From the NCBI GenBank assembly GCA_026985975.1, contig JALSPL010000571.1:1-6021 (forward strand): 6,021 nucleotides of DNA, in the 5' to 3' direction. The translations under genes were made by a program, and so were the position numbers. Position 1 is the first letter of the stretch. Each line of letters opens with the position of its first letter. Positions 1 to 5,990 of this stretch are shown here, in pieces. Under the pieces are notes generated by a model. The model saw only the letters and a list, made by a program, of their open reading frames with translations. It made no database searches and was not told the DNA's origin. Origin of the DNA: Anaerolineae bacterium (GTDB lineage: Bacteria; Chloroflexota; Anaerolineae; J102).

Positions 1-1
1 G

Positions 2-41
2 GAGTGGGAGAGTGTGAGAGTGTGAGAGTGGGAGAGTGTGA
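2..41. repeat. 8-bp tandem repeat, five units (GAGTGKGA)
   Basis: Five consecutive octamers read GAGTGGGA, GAGTGTGA, GAGTGTGA, GAGTGGGA and GAGTGTGA, so only the sixth base varies (G or T). The strand is almost pure purine apart from the T residues. The tract may continue left of the window, because base 1 is still compatible with it. There is no coding frame through it. The period matches that of the tract at 161-224, though the unit differs. Confidence 0.9.
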
Positions 42-121
42 GATGGTTTTACAAGCGCAAATGCCTGTAGTTTGGCGGGGCTTTAGCCTTCTAACCTGAG
101 CAGTAGCCTGTTTTCTCTGGC

Positions 122-146
122 GTCGGCGTCCGCCCCGACCTTTTTT
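122..146 (+). terminator. Possible weak rho-independent terminator
   Basis: GTCGG (122-126) can pair with CCGAC (135-139) across an 8-nt loop, and six T residues follow at 141-146. The stem is only 5 bp. If real, it would end a plus-strand transcript entering from left of the window. It does not serve the minus-strand gene at 236-742. The remaining sequence at 42-160 shows nothing else I can name. Confidence 0.25.
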
Positions 147-160
147 CATCTGCGCCCGCC

Positions 161-224
161 TTCCTCATTTCCTCATTTCCTCATTTCCTGGTTTCCCAGT
201 TTCCTGGTTTCCCAGTTTCCTGGT
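161..224. repeat. 8-bp tandem repeat, eight units (TTCCTCAT / TTCCTGGT / TTCCCAGT)
   Basis: Eight octamers in perfect register: TTCCTCAT three times, then TTCCTGGT and TTCCCAGT alternating, ending on a third TTCCTGGT. Every unit begins TTCC and ends in T. The second half therefore has a 16-bp higher-order period. The strand is pyrimidine-rich, opposite to the tract at 2-41. It ends 11 bp before the stop codon of the minus-strand lipoprotein gene, so it would lie in that gene's 3' untranslated region. Confidence 0.92.
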
Positions 225-235
225 TTTCTGAAAAA

Positions 236-742
236 TCATTCTTCTTCCAACAGCTTGCGGGCGATTTTCAGGGCCATCTCCTTGCTCATCTGCCCTTCGA
301 TTTTGCCGCGCAGGATGCCGTTTTTGTCGATGAACCAGGTGGTGGGCATGTGCTTTAGCCCAAAGATGGCGTTGACGGTGGCGTCGTCGGAAATGACGAT
401 GGGAAATGTGATGCCGTTTTCCTGCACGAAAGCTTCGACTTTGTCTGGCTTTTCCTCGGCGTTGAGGCCGATGATGACAAATCCTTCGTCCTGCAATTCG
501 TCATAAACCTGCTGCAATTCGGGCAGCTCGGCCACGCAGGGCGGGCAATAGGTTCCCCAAAAGTTGACAAAAACCACCCGGCCCGGATAGCCGTTCAGGG
601 CGATCATGTCGCCATCGGGCGTGGGCAGCGAGATGGGGGGAACCGGTTCTGTTCCATCCAGCGGCGGCAGGGGCGCGGTAAAGCTGCCGCACGCAGTCAG
701 CAACAGGGGAATGAGGAGAAATAGCGGGATGAATCGTTTCAT
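236..742 (-). CDS. TlpA/ResA-like thioredoxin-fold lipoprotein
   Basis: The 168-residue product is likely a membrane-anchored thiol-disulfide oxidoreductase acting outside the cytoplasmic membrane. Residues 1-17 form a lipoprotein signal (two basic residues, a Leu/Ile-rich core, then LLTAC), with Cys18 as the lipidation site. A proline-rich linker follows, then a thioredoxin domain from about residue 37. The active site is WGTYCPPC (62-69, catalytic Cys66 and Cys69), and the cis-proline is Pro133 in HMPTTWFID. The length and the central insert between the active site and the cis-Pro strand fit the AhpC/TSA-Redoxin TlpA/ResA/CcmG group. Family members reduce apocytochrome c or other extracytoplasmic disulfides, but no cytochrome maturation gene is nearby, so the partner is unknown. 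The gene runs divergently from the sugar operon. No clear Shine-Dalgarno precedes the ATG, but the signal peptide starting right there supports this start. Confidence 0.92.
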   Translation of the reverse strand: MKRFIPLFLLIPLLLTACGSFTAPLPPLDGTEPVPPISLPTPDGDMIALNGYPGRVVFVNFWGTYCPPCVAELPELQQVYDELQDEGFVIIGLNAEEKPDKVEAFVQENGITFPIVISDDATVNAIFGLKHMPTTWFIDKNGILRGKIEGQMSKEMALKIARKLLEEE

Positions 743-847
743 AAGCGAAGCTGGGCGCTTTCTTGGGCGCTTCCTATTTTACCCCAGTCCTGATGAAAAC
801 GGCGAACTAGGAGGCAATGCGCGCGCTTCAATTTTGGGGCGCATTTC

Positions 848-929
848 AGACGCGTCTCACTTCCGCCATCCATATCTCCGCGGGCGATCGGTGACGCGTA
901 GCGTCTGCAGAGACCAGGGTTACTCTGCA
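848..929. other. Cluster of small dyads in the divergent intergenic region
   Basis: Three symmetric elements lie together. AGACGCGTCT at 848-857 is a perfect 10-bp palindrome. GACGC-GTA-GCGTC at 893-905 has 5-bp arms and shares the GACGCGT core. TGCAGAG (906-912) pairs with CTCTGCA (923-929) across a 10-nt loop. They sit between the divergent lipoprotein and regulator genes and upstream of the regulator's promoter. They could be operator sites or the remains of an interspersed repeat. The sequence does not decide between these. Apart from the promoter and RBS listed separately, the rest of 743-1081 shows nothing further. Confidence 0.4.
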
Positions 930-994
930 AGTGAGGCAATTCGGGAAAAGACATCAATTTTTGGGATGTTTTTTATTATTTCTTTCGAAAAGGC

Positions 995-1023
995 TTGACA
1001 ACAAAGAAAAAGCATAGTAAAAT
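995..1023 (+). promoter_or_regulatory. Sigma-70-type promoter of the DeoR regulator gene
   Basis: A perfect -35 box TTGACA (995-1000), a 17-bp spacer and a -10 box TAAAAT (1018-1023) are one base from full consensus. The region just upstream (about 955-990) is A/T-rich, like an UP element, and contains the palindrome TTTCGAAA (983-990), a possible repressor site. Transcription should start near 1030, giving a leader of about 50 nt before the GTG at 1082. This promoter may also drive the whole regulator-transporter unit, since I see no convincing promoter between 1853 and 2016. Confidence 0.82.
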
Positions 1024-1069
1024 AGCTTCCAATAGTAGTATTTGTTTTCCCTTTCTTTTTCTCTCCCCC

Positions 1070-1075
1070 AGGGAG
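1070..1075 (+). promoter_or_regulatory. Shine-Dalgarno that fixes the regulator start
   Basis: AGGGAG ends six bases before GTG 1082. It selects this GTG over the in-frame TTG at 995, which overlaps the -35 box and so cannot be in the transcript made from that promoter. Confidence 0.75.
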
Positions 1076-1081
1076 CCGCTT

Positions 1082-1852
1082 GTGGGAAAGCCTCATCGTC
1101 TCACCGAACGCAGACAGGCCATCATTGCAGCCTTGCAAGAGGCTGGGCAGTTATCGGTGGCTGAATTGAGCAAACGCTTTGATGTGACGGATGTAACGAT
1201 CCGTGCTGATTTGCAAGCATTGAGCGAGCAGGGGTTGGTGCAAAGAGTGCGCGGGGGGGCTATGGCAACCGCGGCTCTGCCCGAATTGTCTTATGACGTG
1301 CGGCAGCAGTTGAACGCGGCTCAGAAGAGCCGAATCGGCAGGATGGCGGCCAGTCTCATACACAATGGTGACGCTATCGTCATCGATGCCAGCACCACAG
1401 CCCAGGCCATCGCGCCGCATCTTGGGCGCCTTGCAGAGCTCACGGTGATTACTAACAGTCTCAAGGTGGCCATGGCGCTGCTGGCTTATCCTCAGATCAA
1501 CGTGCTCATGCCTGGCGTCTGTCTGCGCAGGGAGTCGATCTCGCTGGTGGGGTCCATCGATGATTCCGGGATTGCTGATATTCACATTCGCATTGGATTT
1601 TTCGGGGCCAGAGGGTTTACTCTCGCTGAGGGATTGACCGATGTCAATCTGGATGAGGTGCGGACGAAGCGGGCGCTGGTAGAGCGCTGCAAGCAGGTGG
1701 TCGGCGTCATCGACGCCCGCAAGTGGGGACAGGTGGCGACGGCCACTTTTGCTCCGCTTGACGAAATCGACATTCTTATCACCGACTCGGACGCTCCTCA
1801 CGACATGGTCGAAGATGTGCGCGACCGGGGCGTCGAGGTCATCGTTGTATAA
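1082..1852 (+). CDS. DeoR-family sugar-operon transcriptional regulator
   Basis: From GTG 1082 the product has 256 residues, the usual DeoR-family size. Residues 7-60 form the N-terminal winged helix-turn-helix: RLTERRQAII, then VAELSKRFDVTDVTIRADL, then the wing GLVQRVRGGA. This is the canonical DeoR pattern. The C-terminal DeoRC sugar-phosphate sensor follows, with the phosphate-binding loop IDASTTAQAI (101-110), VITNS (122-126), the GFFGARGFTLAEGLTDVN region (172-189) and the late DARKWGQVA motif (211-219), equivalent to the family's DKSKFG. Members are usually repressors released by a phosphorylated sugar intermediate. The gene lies 164 bp upstream of, and collinear with, the CUT2 transporter genes, so control of that uptake operon is the natural inference. 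The arrangement recalls the DeoR-type RhaR of rhizobial rhamnose loci, but the effector cannot be read from the sequence. A longer in-frame start at 995 is rejected because it lies on the promoter. Confidence 0.92.
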   Translation: MGKPHRLTERRQAIIAALQEAGQLSVAELSKRFDVTDVTIRADLQALSEQGLVQRVRGGAMATAALPELSYDVRQQLNAAQKSRIGRMAASLIHNGDAIVIDASTTAQAIAPHLGRLAELTVITNSLKVAMALLAYPQINVLMPGVCLRRESISLVGSIDDSGIADIHIRIGFFGARGFTLAEGLTDVNLDEVRTKRALVERCKQVVGVIDARKWGQVATATFAPLDEIDILITDSDAPHDMVEDVRDRGVEVIVV

Positions 1853-1869
1853 CGCATCATGGCGCTACT

Positions 1870-1984
1870 GAAAAAGGTCGGAGGATGCAACGACGGCAGA
1901 GGAAACAGCAAGAATGATGGGTTTTCAGCCGTTTTCCTGACATCTTCCCTTGTCTCTTTGCGTGAGGTCTGGCTTTTTCAGTCG
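1870..1984 (+). repeat. Leader repeat, copy A (upstream of the transporter ATPase gene)
   Basis: This stretch is a diverged copy of 5653-5789. In order the two share GAAAAAGGT (1870-1878), GCAACGACGG (1887-1896), a GAGGAA block, a TTTTC-rich block, TCTCTTTGCG (1953-1962), GTGAG and TTTTCAGTCG (1975-1984). It fills most of the 164-bp gap between the regulator stop and the ATPase start and ends 32 bp before the ATG. It may be a regulatory leader or an interspersed repeat. I see neither a convincing promoter nor a terminator inside it. Confidence 0.7.
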
Positions 1985-2016
1985 CTCCAATCATTTATTT
2001 CGGCAAGGCTTATGCA

Positions 2017-3537
2017 ATGAATCATGACGTCAAACCCATTATGACATTACGGCATATCTCCAAGCGTTTTGGGGCGACCCAGGCGTTGGATGATGTGTCG
2101 TTGGACATTCATCCGGGTGAGGTGCAGGCGCTCATCGGCGAGAATGGCGCCGGCAAATCGACGTTGATCAAGATCATGACCGGCATCTATCAGCCCGATC
2201 GAGGTGACATGCGGATGCAGGGGCGGCCCATCAGGGTGGGGAACTCGCAAGAGGCCCAGGCTTACGGCATCGCCGCCATCTACCAGGAGCCCATGGTGTT
2301 TCCGGATCTGAATGTGGCCGAAAATATCTTCATCAGTCACCGGAATTTCGGGCCTATTGTGCGCTGGAAGCAGATGTATCAGCGGGCGGATGACATTTTG
2401 ACGCAGCTCGATATCAAACTGGATGTGCGTCAACCGGCCCGCGGACTCACCCTGGCGGCGCAGCAGGCGGTGGAGATCGCCAAGGCCATTTCGCTGGACG
2501 CGCGGGTGCTGATCATGGATGAGCCCACAGCCTCGCTTTCCGCCCACGAGGTGCATCAGTTGTTTCAGTTGGTGGATCGTCTGCGAAAGAAGGGCGTGGC
2601 CATTCTGTTCATCGGGCATCGGCTGGAGGAGGTGTTCGAGATTGCGGATCGCATTACTGTGCTGCGGGATGGTAAACTCATCGCCACGCATCTGGCTTCT
2701 CAGGTGACGACCGAGCAGGTCATCCGGGAGATGGTGGGGCGCGAGGTGGATGAATTTTTCGCCAAGACGACGGCCAGTTTGGGCGAGATGGTGGCGCGGG
2801 TGGAGAACCTGGGCAGGACGGGCGTTTTCTCTGGCATCAATTTTGATGTGCGCCAGGGCGAAGTGCTGGGATTCGCCGGTCTGGTGGGGTCTCGTCGCAC
2901 CGATGTGGGGCTGGCTCTGTTTGGCATTGAACCGGCGGATGAGGGGCGTATCATGCTCGAAGGCGAGGAGGTGCGGATCAGATCGCCCAAGCAGGCGCTG
3001 GCTTTGGGCGTCGCTTACATGAGCGAGGATCGGCGGCAATTGGGCCTGGTGCTGCCCATGTCTATCACCACCAACATCACCCTGCCCACGCTGAAAAGCT
3101 ATCTGAACGGATTGGGTCTGGTGCAAAAACAGAAGGAAAAAAGCGTGGCTCAAAAATTCAAGGAGCGTCTGAGTATTCGCACGCCCTCGCTGGAGACGCC
3201 CGTGGCGCAGCTTTCGGGCGGCAACCAGCAAAAAGTCATGCTGGCCAAATGGCTCAACGCCGGTCCCCGGCTGCTTATCCTGGATGAACCCACCCGCGGC
3301 ATCGATGTGGGCGCCAAGGCGGAGGTGCATCAGTTGGTGGATGAGTTGGCTGAGCAGGGCCTGGCGATTATCGTCATTTCGTCCGATTTGCCGGAGGTTC
3401 TTGCTATGAGTGATCGCATTCTGGTGATGCGCGAGGGGCGGCAGATGGGGATTTTCTCTCGGGATGAAGCCACTCAGGAAGTGATTATGACTGCGGCTAT
3501 GGGACAGAACAGCGCCGTGGCGGAGGCGGCCTTATGA
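2017..3537 (+). CDS. rhaT: CUT2-family sugar ABC importer, double ATPase subunit (rhamnose type)
   Basis: The 506-residue product has two fused nucleotide-binding domains, as in RbsA/MglA/RhaT. NBD1 has Walker A GENGAGKST (41-49), Q-loop Gln90 in YQEP, a degenerate signature LTLAAQQ (144-150), Walker B LIMDEPT (165-171) and switch His201. NBD2 has an altered P-loop GLVGSRRTD (288-296, without the usual GKS/T), signature LSGGNQQ (399-405) and Walker B LLILDEPT (419-426). In place of the switch His it has SSDLPE (455-460). This asymmetry is normal for the family, where one site is catalytically weak. It powers sugar import from the cytoplasmic face with the two permeases downstream. ATG 2017 is preceded by a weak AAGG 8 nt upstream. 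An ATG at 2012 meets a stop at once and one at 2041 has no RBS. The rhamnose assignment leans on the whole locus, and ribose, AI-2 or another monosaccharide remains possible. The symbol follows the rhizobial RhaT-P-Q-S usage, not the E. coli symporter. Confidence 0.9.
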   Translation: MNHDVKPIMTLRHISKRFGATQALDDVSLDIHPGEVQALIGENGAGKSTLIKIMTGIYQPDRGDMRMQGRPIRVGNSQEAQAYGIAAIYQEPMVFPDLNVAENIFISHRNFGPIVRWKQMYQRADDILTQLDIKLDVRQPARGLTLAAQQAVEIAKAISLDARVLIMDEPTASLSAHEVHQLFQLVDRLRKKGVAILFIGHRLEEVFEIADRITVLRDGKLIATHLASQVTTEQVIREMVGREVDEFFAKTTASLGEMVARVENLGRTGVFSGINFDVRQGEVLGFAGLVGSRRTDVGLALFGIEPADEGRIMLEGEEVRIRSPKQALALGVAYMSEDRRQLGLVLPMSITTNITLPTLKSYLNGLGLVQKQKEKSVAQKFKERLSIRTPSLETPVAQLSGGNQQKVMLAKWLNAGPRLLILDEPTRGIDVGAKAEVHQLVDELAEQGLAIIVISSDLPEVLAMSDRILVMREGRQMGIFSRDEATQEVIMTAAMGQNSAVAEAAL

Positions 3538-4592
3538 ACAAGTTGATGCGTCGGTTCCAGCCCGAACAGCTCCGCGAGTTTGTGCTGCTCATCCTGATTT
3601 TGTTGATGATGCTTTTTTTCAGCACCCAGATTCAGCATTATTTCAGTCCCAGATTTTTCAACCGCGTTTCCACCAGCGTCGCCATCGTGGCTGTGCTGGC
3701 GGTCGCCCAGACATTGGTGGTTCTCACCGCAAATATCGATCTGTCGATAGGCTCTATTGTGGGATTCACAGCCTATTTCGGCGGTCAATTTTTGGCTCAT
3801 CATAACGAACTGTCCCCCATGCTGATTATCCTGATCGCCATCGGCATGGGGATGGCGTTGGGGATCATCAATGGTCTGTTGGTGGCTTATGGGGGCGTCC
3901 CCTCCATCATCGTCACGCTGGGCACGCTGGCCATCTATCGCTCGGCGCTGGTGCAATTCTCTGGCGCACAGACGGTGCTCACCGCTAACCTGCCCGAATG
4001 GCTTCTGAATTTGCCGCGCATGAATGTCTTTAGTGTGGGCAAGCTCGATTTTCGGGTGATGGTGGCTCTGGCCCTGGCCGTGGTGCTCCTGTTCCATCTC
4101 GTTCTCAAATACACGTCCTACGGACGGCGCTTGTACGCCATTGGCTCCAATGCCGATGCGGCCGAGATGGCGGGCATTGCTTCCAGAAGGATAGTGTTCA
4201 TCGCCTTTGTGCTTTCGGGGGCGTTGTCTGGACTGGCGGGCTTTATGTATCTGGCCCGTTTCGGGAACATCACCGTGGTGGCGGGCCTGGGGCTGGAATT
4301 CGCGGCCGTGGGCGCGGTGGTGGTGGGCGGCGTCAATATCTTCGGCGGCTCCGGAAGCATGATCGGCGCATTGCTGGGCGCAATCCTGGTGAATGTGCTG
4401 GATCAGAGCCTGATTCGGTGGCAGGCGGTCAGTGAATTTTGGCGGGATTTTCTGCTGGGTTTTTTGATTTTGATGTCGGTGGCGCTGGATGCTGTGGTGA
4501 TGAACCAATTGAAGAATTTATGGGCCAGAAAAGGAATGACCATCCATCGTCAGGAAGATGATCAGCCCGGCCAGGAGGTGAGCCATGTCTAG
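3534..4592 (+). CDS. rhaP: CUT2-family sugar ABC importer, permease subunit 1
   Basis: The 352-residue integral membrane protein belongs to the BPD_transp_2 (RbsC-like) family, with about nine or ten hydrophobic segments starting near residue 16. Family marks include ANIDLSIGS (66-74), GVPSIIVTLGTLAIYR (121-136), the cytoplasmic coupling stretch GRRLYAIGSNADAAEMAGI (197-215) that contacts the ATPase, and VNIFGGSGS (267-275). The segment VTLGTLAIYR resembles rhamnose-type permeases. The C-terminal tail (about 333-352) is hydrophilic. Its ATG overlaps the ATPase stop codon in an ATGA (4 bp), with GGAGG at 3522-3526 seven bases upstream, so translation is likely coupled. It should form the heterodimeric channel with permease 2. 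Exact substrate uncertain. Confidence 0.9.
   Translation: MNKLMRRFQPEQLREFVLLILILLMMLFFSTQIQHYFSPRFFNRVSTSVAIVAVLAVAQTLVVLTANIDLSIGSIVGFTAYFGGQFLAHHNELSPMLIILIAIGMGMALGIINGLLVAYGGVPSIIVTLGTLAIYRSALVQFSGAQTVLTANLPEWLLNLPRMNVFSVGKLDFRVMVALALAVVLLFHLVLKYTSYGRRLYAIGSNADAAEMAGIASRRIVFIAFVLSGALSGLAGFMYLARFGNITVVAGLGLEFAAVGAVVVGGVNIFGGSGSMIGALLGAILVNVLDQSLIRWQAVSEFWRDFLLGFLILMSVALDAVVMNQLKNLWARKGMTIHRQEDDQPGQEVSHV
4573..4578 (+). promoter_or_regulatory. Strong Shine-Dalgarno inside the end of permease 1, for permease 2
   Basis: AGGAGG lies within the last codons of permease 1, six bases before ATG 4585. Together with the 8-bp gene overlap it supports the start chosen for permease 2 and tightly coupled translation of the pair. 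Confidence 0.8.
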
Positions 4593-5589
4593 GATCGTCA
4601 GAGCGCTCAAGGGGTGGGAGAGCTTTCTGTTGGCGGTGCTTCTCATCATCATCCTCTTCAACGCCTCTCTGGCTCCCCAATATTTGCAAGTGAATAACTG
4701 GATCAACTTGTTCCAGCTTTCCATCGAGAAGATCATTGTGGCCTTGGTGATGGCTTTCATCATCATCAACGCTGAAATCGATCTGTCGGTGGCCTCCACC
4801 ATGGGGCTGACCGCAGCCGTATTGGCCTGGATGAATCATGCGGGGCAACCCTTCGGCCTGTCGCTGGCCGTGGCGCTGGGGGTGGGGGTATTGGCCGGGG
4901 CCTTCAATGGCTTCTGGATCTCGTACGTCGGGCTGCCCTCGCTGGTGGTGACGCTGGCGACGATGATCATGTATCGGGGCGGGGCCCGCGTTTTCCTGGA
5001 AGACAAATCCTTTGGCGATTTTCCGGCCTGGTTCAACGCTCTGGGGCAACAGTCTCTCATCGGGCCTTTTCCCTTCGCATTGCTGCTCTTCATTCTGTTC
5101 ACACTTTTTGCCATCGTTGTTTTGCAATACTCTGGCTTTGGGCGCATCGTGTACGTCATCGGCAACAATCGTGATGTCGCCCGCTATTCCGGCATCAATG
5201 TTCGGCGTATCAAGCTGATTTTGTTCACGCTGTCGGGAACGGTGGCCGGTTTGGCGGGCGTCCTGTTCGCCGCCCGGCTGGGTTCGGTGCGCGGCGATAC
5301 GGCCCTGGGCTTCGAACTGGACATCATCACCATGGTGCTGTTGGGCGGCGTCAGCATCTTTGGCGGATCCGGCTCCATCTTCGGCGTGCTGCTCTCCATC
5401 CTCATCGTGCTCAATTTGCGCAATGGCATGTCATTGCTGAATCTGACCGGACATTTGCAAACGGGCGTCATCGGCTTTTTGCTGATCCTGTCGGTGTTGT
5501 TGCCCAACCTGGCCCAGTGGATGAGATCGGCTTTGCAGCGTCGCCATTATCAAAAGCAAACCGGCAAACAGATAATGAACGGCGGATGA
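4585..5589 (+). CDS. rhaQ: CUT2-family sugar ABC importer, permease subunit 2
   Basis: The 334-residue polytopic membrane protein is a paralogue of permease 1 in the same family. Shared marks are AEIDLSVAS (63-71), GLPSLVVTLATMIMYRGGAR (116-135), the coupling stretch GRIVYVIGNNRDVARYSGI (186-204) and VSIFGGSGS (256-264). The segment after the central motif, VFLEDKSFGDFPAWFNALGQQ (136-156), is the part I most associate with RhaQ-type rhamnose permeases, and it is the main reason for the rhamnose call on this operon. It overlaps permease 1 by 8 bp (ATG 4585, preceding stop 4590-4592). The C-terminus is basic and cytoplasmic in character. No binding protein or enzyme gene follows within the window. 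The subfamily call is from memory of motifs and unchecked, so AI-2 (LsrD-like) or another sugar is the main alternative. Confidence 0.9.
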   Translation: MSRIVRALKGWESFLLAVLLIIILFNASLAPQYLQVNNWINLFQLSIEKIIVALVMAFIIINAEIDLSVASTMGLTAAVLAWMNHAGQPFGLSLAVALGVGVLAGAFNGFWISYVGLPSLVVTLATMIMYRGGARVFLEDKSFGDFPAWFNALGQQSLIGPFPFALLLFILFTLFAIVVLQYSGFGRIVYVIGNNRDVARYSGINVRRIKLILFTLSGTVAGLAGVLFAARLGSVRGDTALGFELDIITMVLLGGVSIFGGSGSIFGVLLSILIVLNLRNGMSLLNLTGHLQTGVIGFLLILSVLLPNLAQWMRSALQRRHYQKQTGKQIMNGG

Positions 5590-5621
5590 CAGAAACTGCC
5601 GAATTTATGAAACCTCGACGT

Positions 5622-5638
5622 TGGACGCCTGACGTCCA
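5622..5638 (+). other. Short intergenic hairpin after permease 2
   Basis: TGGACG (5622-5627) pairs perfectly with CGTCCA (5633-5638) across a CCTGA loop, 33 nt past the permease 2 stop. There is no real T-run after it (TATTTG), so it is a poor terminator. It could stabilise the 3' end or partly attenuate readthrough to the next gene. Confidence 0.35.
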
Positions 5639-5652
5639 TATTTGACTCCACG

Positions 5653-5789
5653 GAAAAAGGTTGGATTCAGCAACGACGGTTGGAGGAACCGCGAAAATAG
5701 TTGAGTTTCAACCAGTTTTTCTTGGCGAAACCTTGATATTTCTCTTTGCGCCTTGGCGGCTTTGCGTGAGATCAGCCTCTTTTCAGTCG
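5653..5789 (+). repeat. Leader repeat, copy B (downstream of permease 2)
   Basis: Diverged copy of 1870-1984 in the same orientation. The shared blocks are GAAAAAGGT (5653-5661), GCAACGACGG (5670-5679), GAGGAA, TCTCTTTGCG (5741-5750), GCGTGAG (5764-5770) and TTTTCAGTCG (5780-5789). It differs by an extra 16 bp between two TTTGCG copies (5745-5750 and 5761-5766). Internal dyads exist, for example GTTGA-GTT-TCAAC at 5700-5712. The TTTGCGCCTTGGCGGCTTTG-like stretch resembles dispersed repeats I have seen in environmental genomes. Translating the reverse strand gives the Arg/Lys/Ala-rich 'RKAAKAQRE' string typical of false gene calls over such repeats. Confidence 0.72.
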
Positions 5790-5841
5790 ATCTATGTTTC
5801 TGGAGTCTGGCGAAAATCATGTTGGCCGCGTGACAGCGTAT

Positions 5842-5928
5842 TTTAGCCACAGATTATACGGATTCCCACGGATTTTTCCTTTGAACTGCCTGATTTTTCC
5901 GTGAAAATCCGTGTAATCCGTGGCTAAA
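5842..5928. repeat. Long imperfect inverted repeat (TTTAGCCAC...GTGGCTAAA)
   Basis: Arms of 31 bp (5842-5872 and 5898-5928) match at 27 of 31 positions around a 25-nt centre. Both arms contain an internal near-10-bp repeat: ACGGATT at 5858 and 5868 in the left arm, and TCCGTG at 5898, 5908 and 5917 in the right. The four unpaired positions are 5851/5919, 5857/5913, 5865/5905 and 5866/5904. No transposase is present and no target-site duplication is obvious. This sequence type (CCACAGATT..ACGGATT..CACGGATT) recurs in many unrelated environmental bacteria and is probably a non-autonomous dispersed palindromic element. It sits between leader copy B and the presumed next gene. Confidence 0.88.
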
Positions 5929-5981
5929 GTGGAAAACGCCAGTGTCCAGTATATAAGGTGACTTTAGCCCAAACGACGTTT

Positions 5982-5990
5982 AAGGAGGTG
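5982..5990 (+). promoter_or_regulatory. Strong Shine-Dalgarno-like site near the window edge
   Basis: AAGGAGGTG is a near-perfect anti-16S match, but no ATG, GTG or TTG lies at a usable distance in the visible 31 bases after it. Those bases include eight T residues at 5999-6006. A gene on the plus strand probably starts just beyond 6021, most plausibly the sugar-binding protein or an enzyme of the pathway, but this is inference. Just upstream is a small dyad AAACG-A-CGTTT (5971-5981). In 5590-6021 no protein-coding gene is supported. Confidence 0.4.

Noticed and set aside
753..772. Direct repeat GGGCGCTT at 753-760 and 765-772
   Set aside because: Only two 8-bp copies just upstream of the lipoprotein start. 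Chance or local slippage is enough to explain it.
776..804. Possible minus-strand promoter for the lipoprotein gene (TAAAAT read on the minus strand at 776-781)
   Set aside because: The -10-like hexamer is good, but no -35 match is found at 16-18 bp, so I do not list it as a feature.
606..998. Plus-strand frame of 130 codons crossing the lipoprotein gene start and the intergenic region
   Set aside because: It is antisense to a clear signal peptide and thioredoxin domain for its first part, and ends in the regulator's promoter region. No RBS or motif.
2047..3330. Long minus-strand frame (427 codons) opposite the ATPase gene
   Set aside because: It is a shadow of a GC-rich gene, rich in His/Gln/Arg with no fold or motifs, while the opposite strand carries all the ABC motifs. 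The similar long frames opposite the permeases are rejected for the same reason.
5661..5846. Plus-strand reading frame of 61 codons
   Set aside because: It runs through the repeat, has no Shine-Dalgarno and shows no protein-like motif.
5605..5850. Minus-strand reading frame of 81 codons
   Set aside because: It is the reverse of leader copy B. Its 'SRKAAKAQRE' segment is the usual false translation of this kind of dispersed repeat, and it has no domain.
5842..5928. CRISPR repeat or tRNA-like structure
   Set aside because: There is a single inverted pair with no spacer array, and no cloverleaf or acceptor pattern.
5921..5957. Promoter with TATATA at 5950-5955
   Set aside because: No -35-like hexamer at an acceptable distance, and the left side lies in the inverted repeat.
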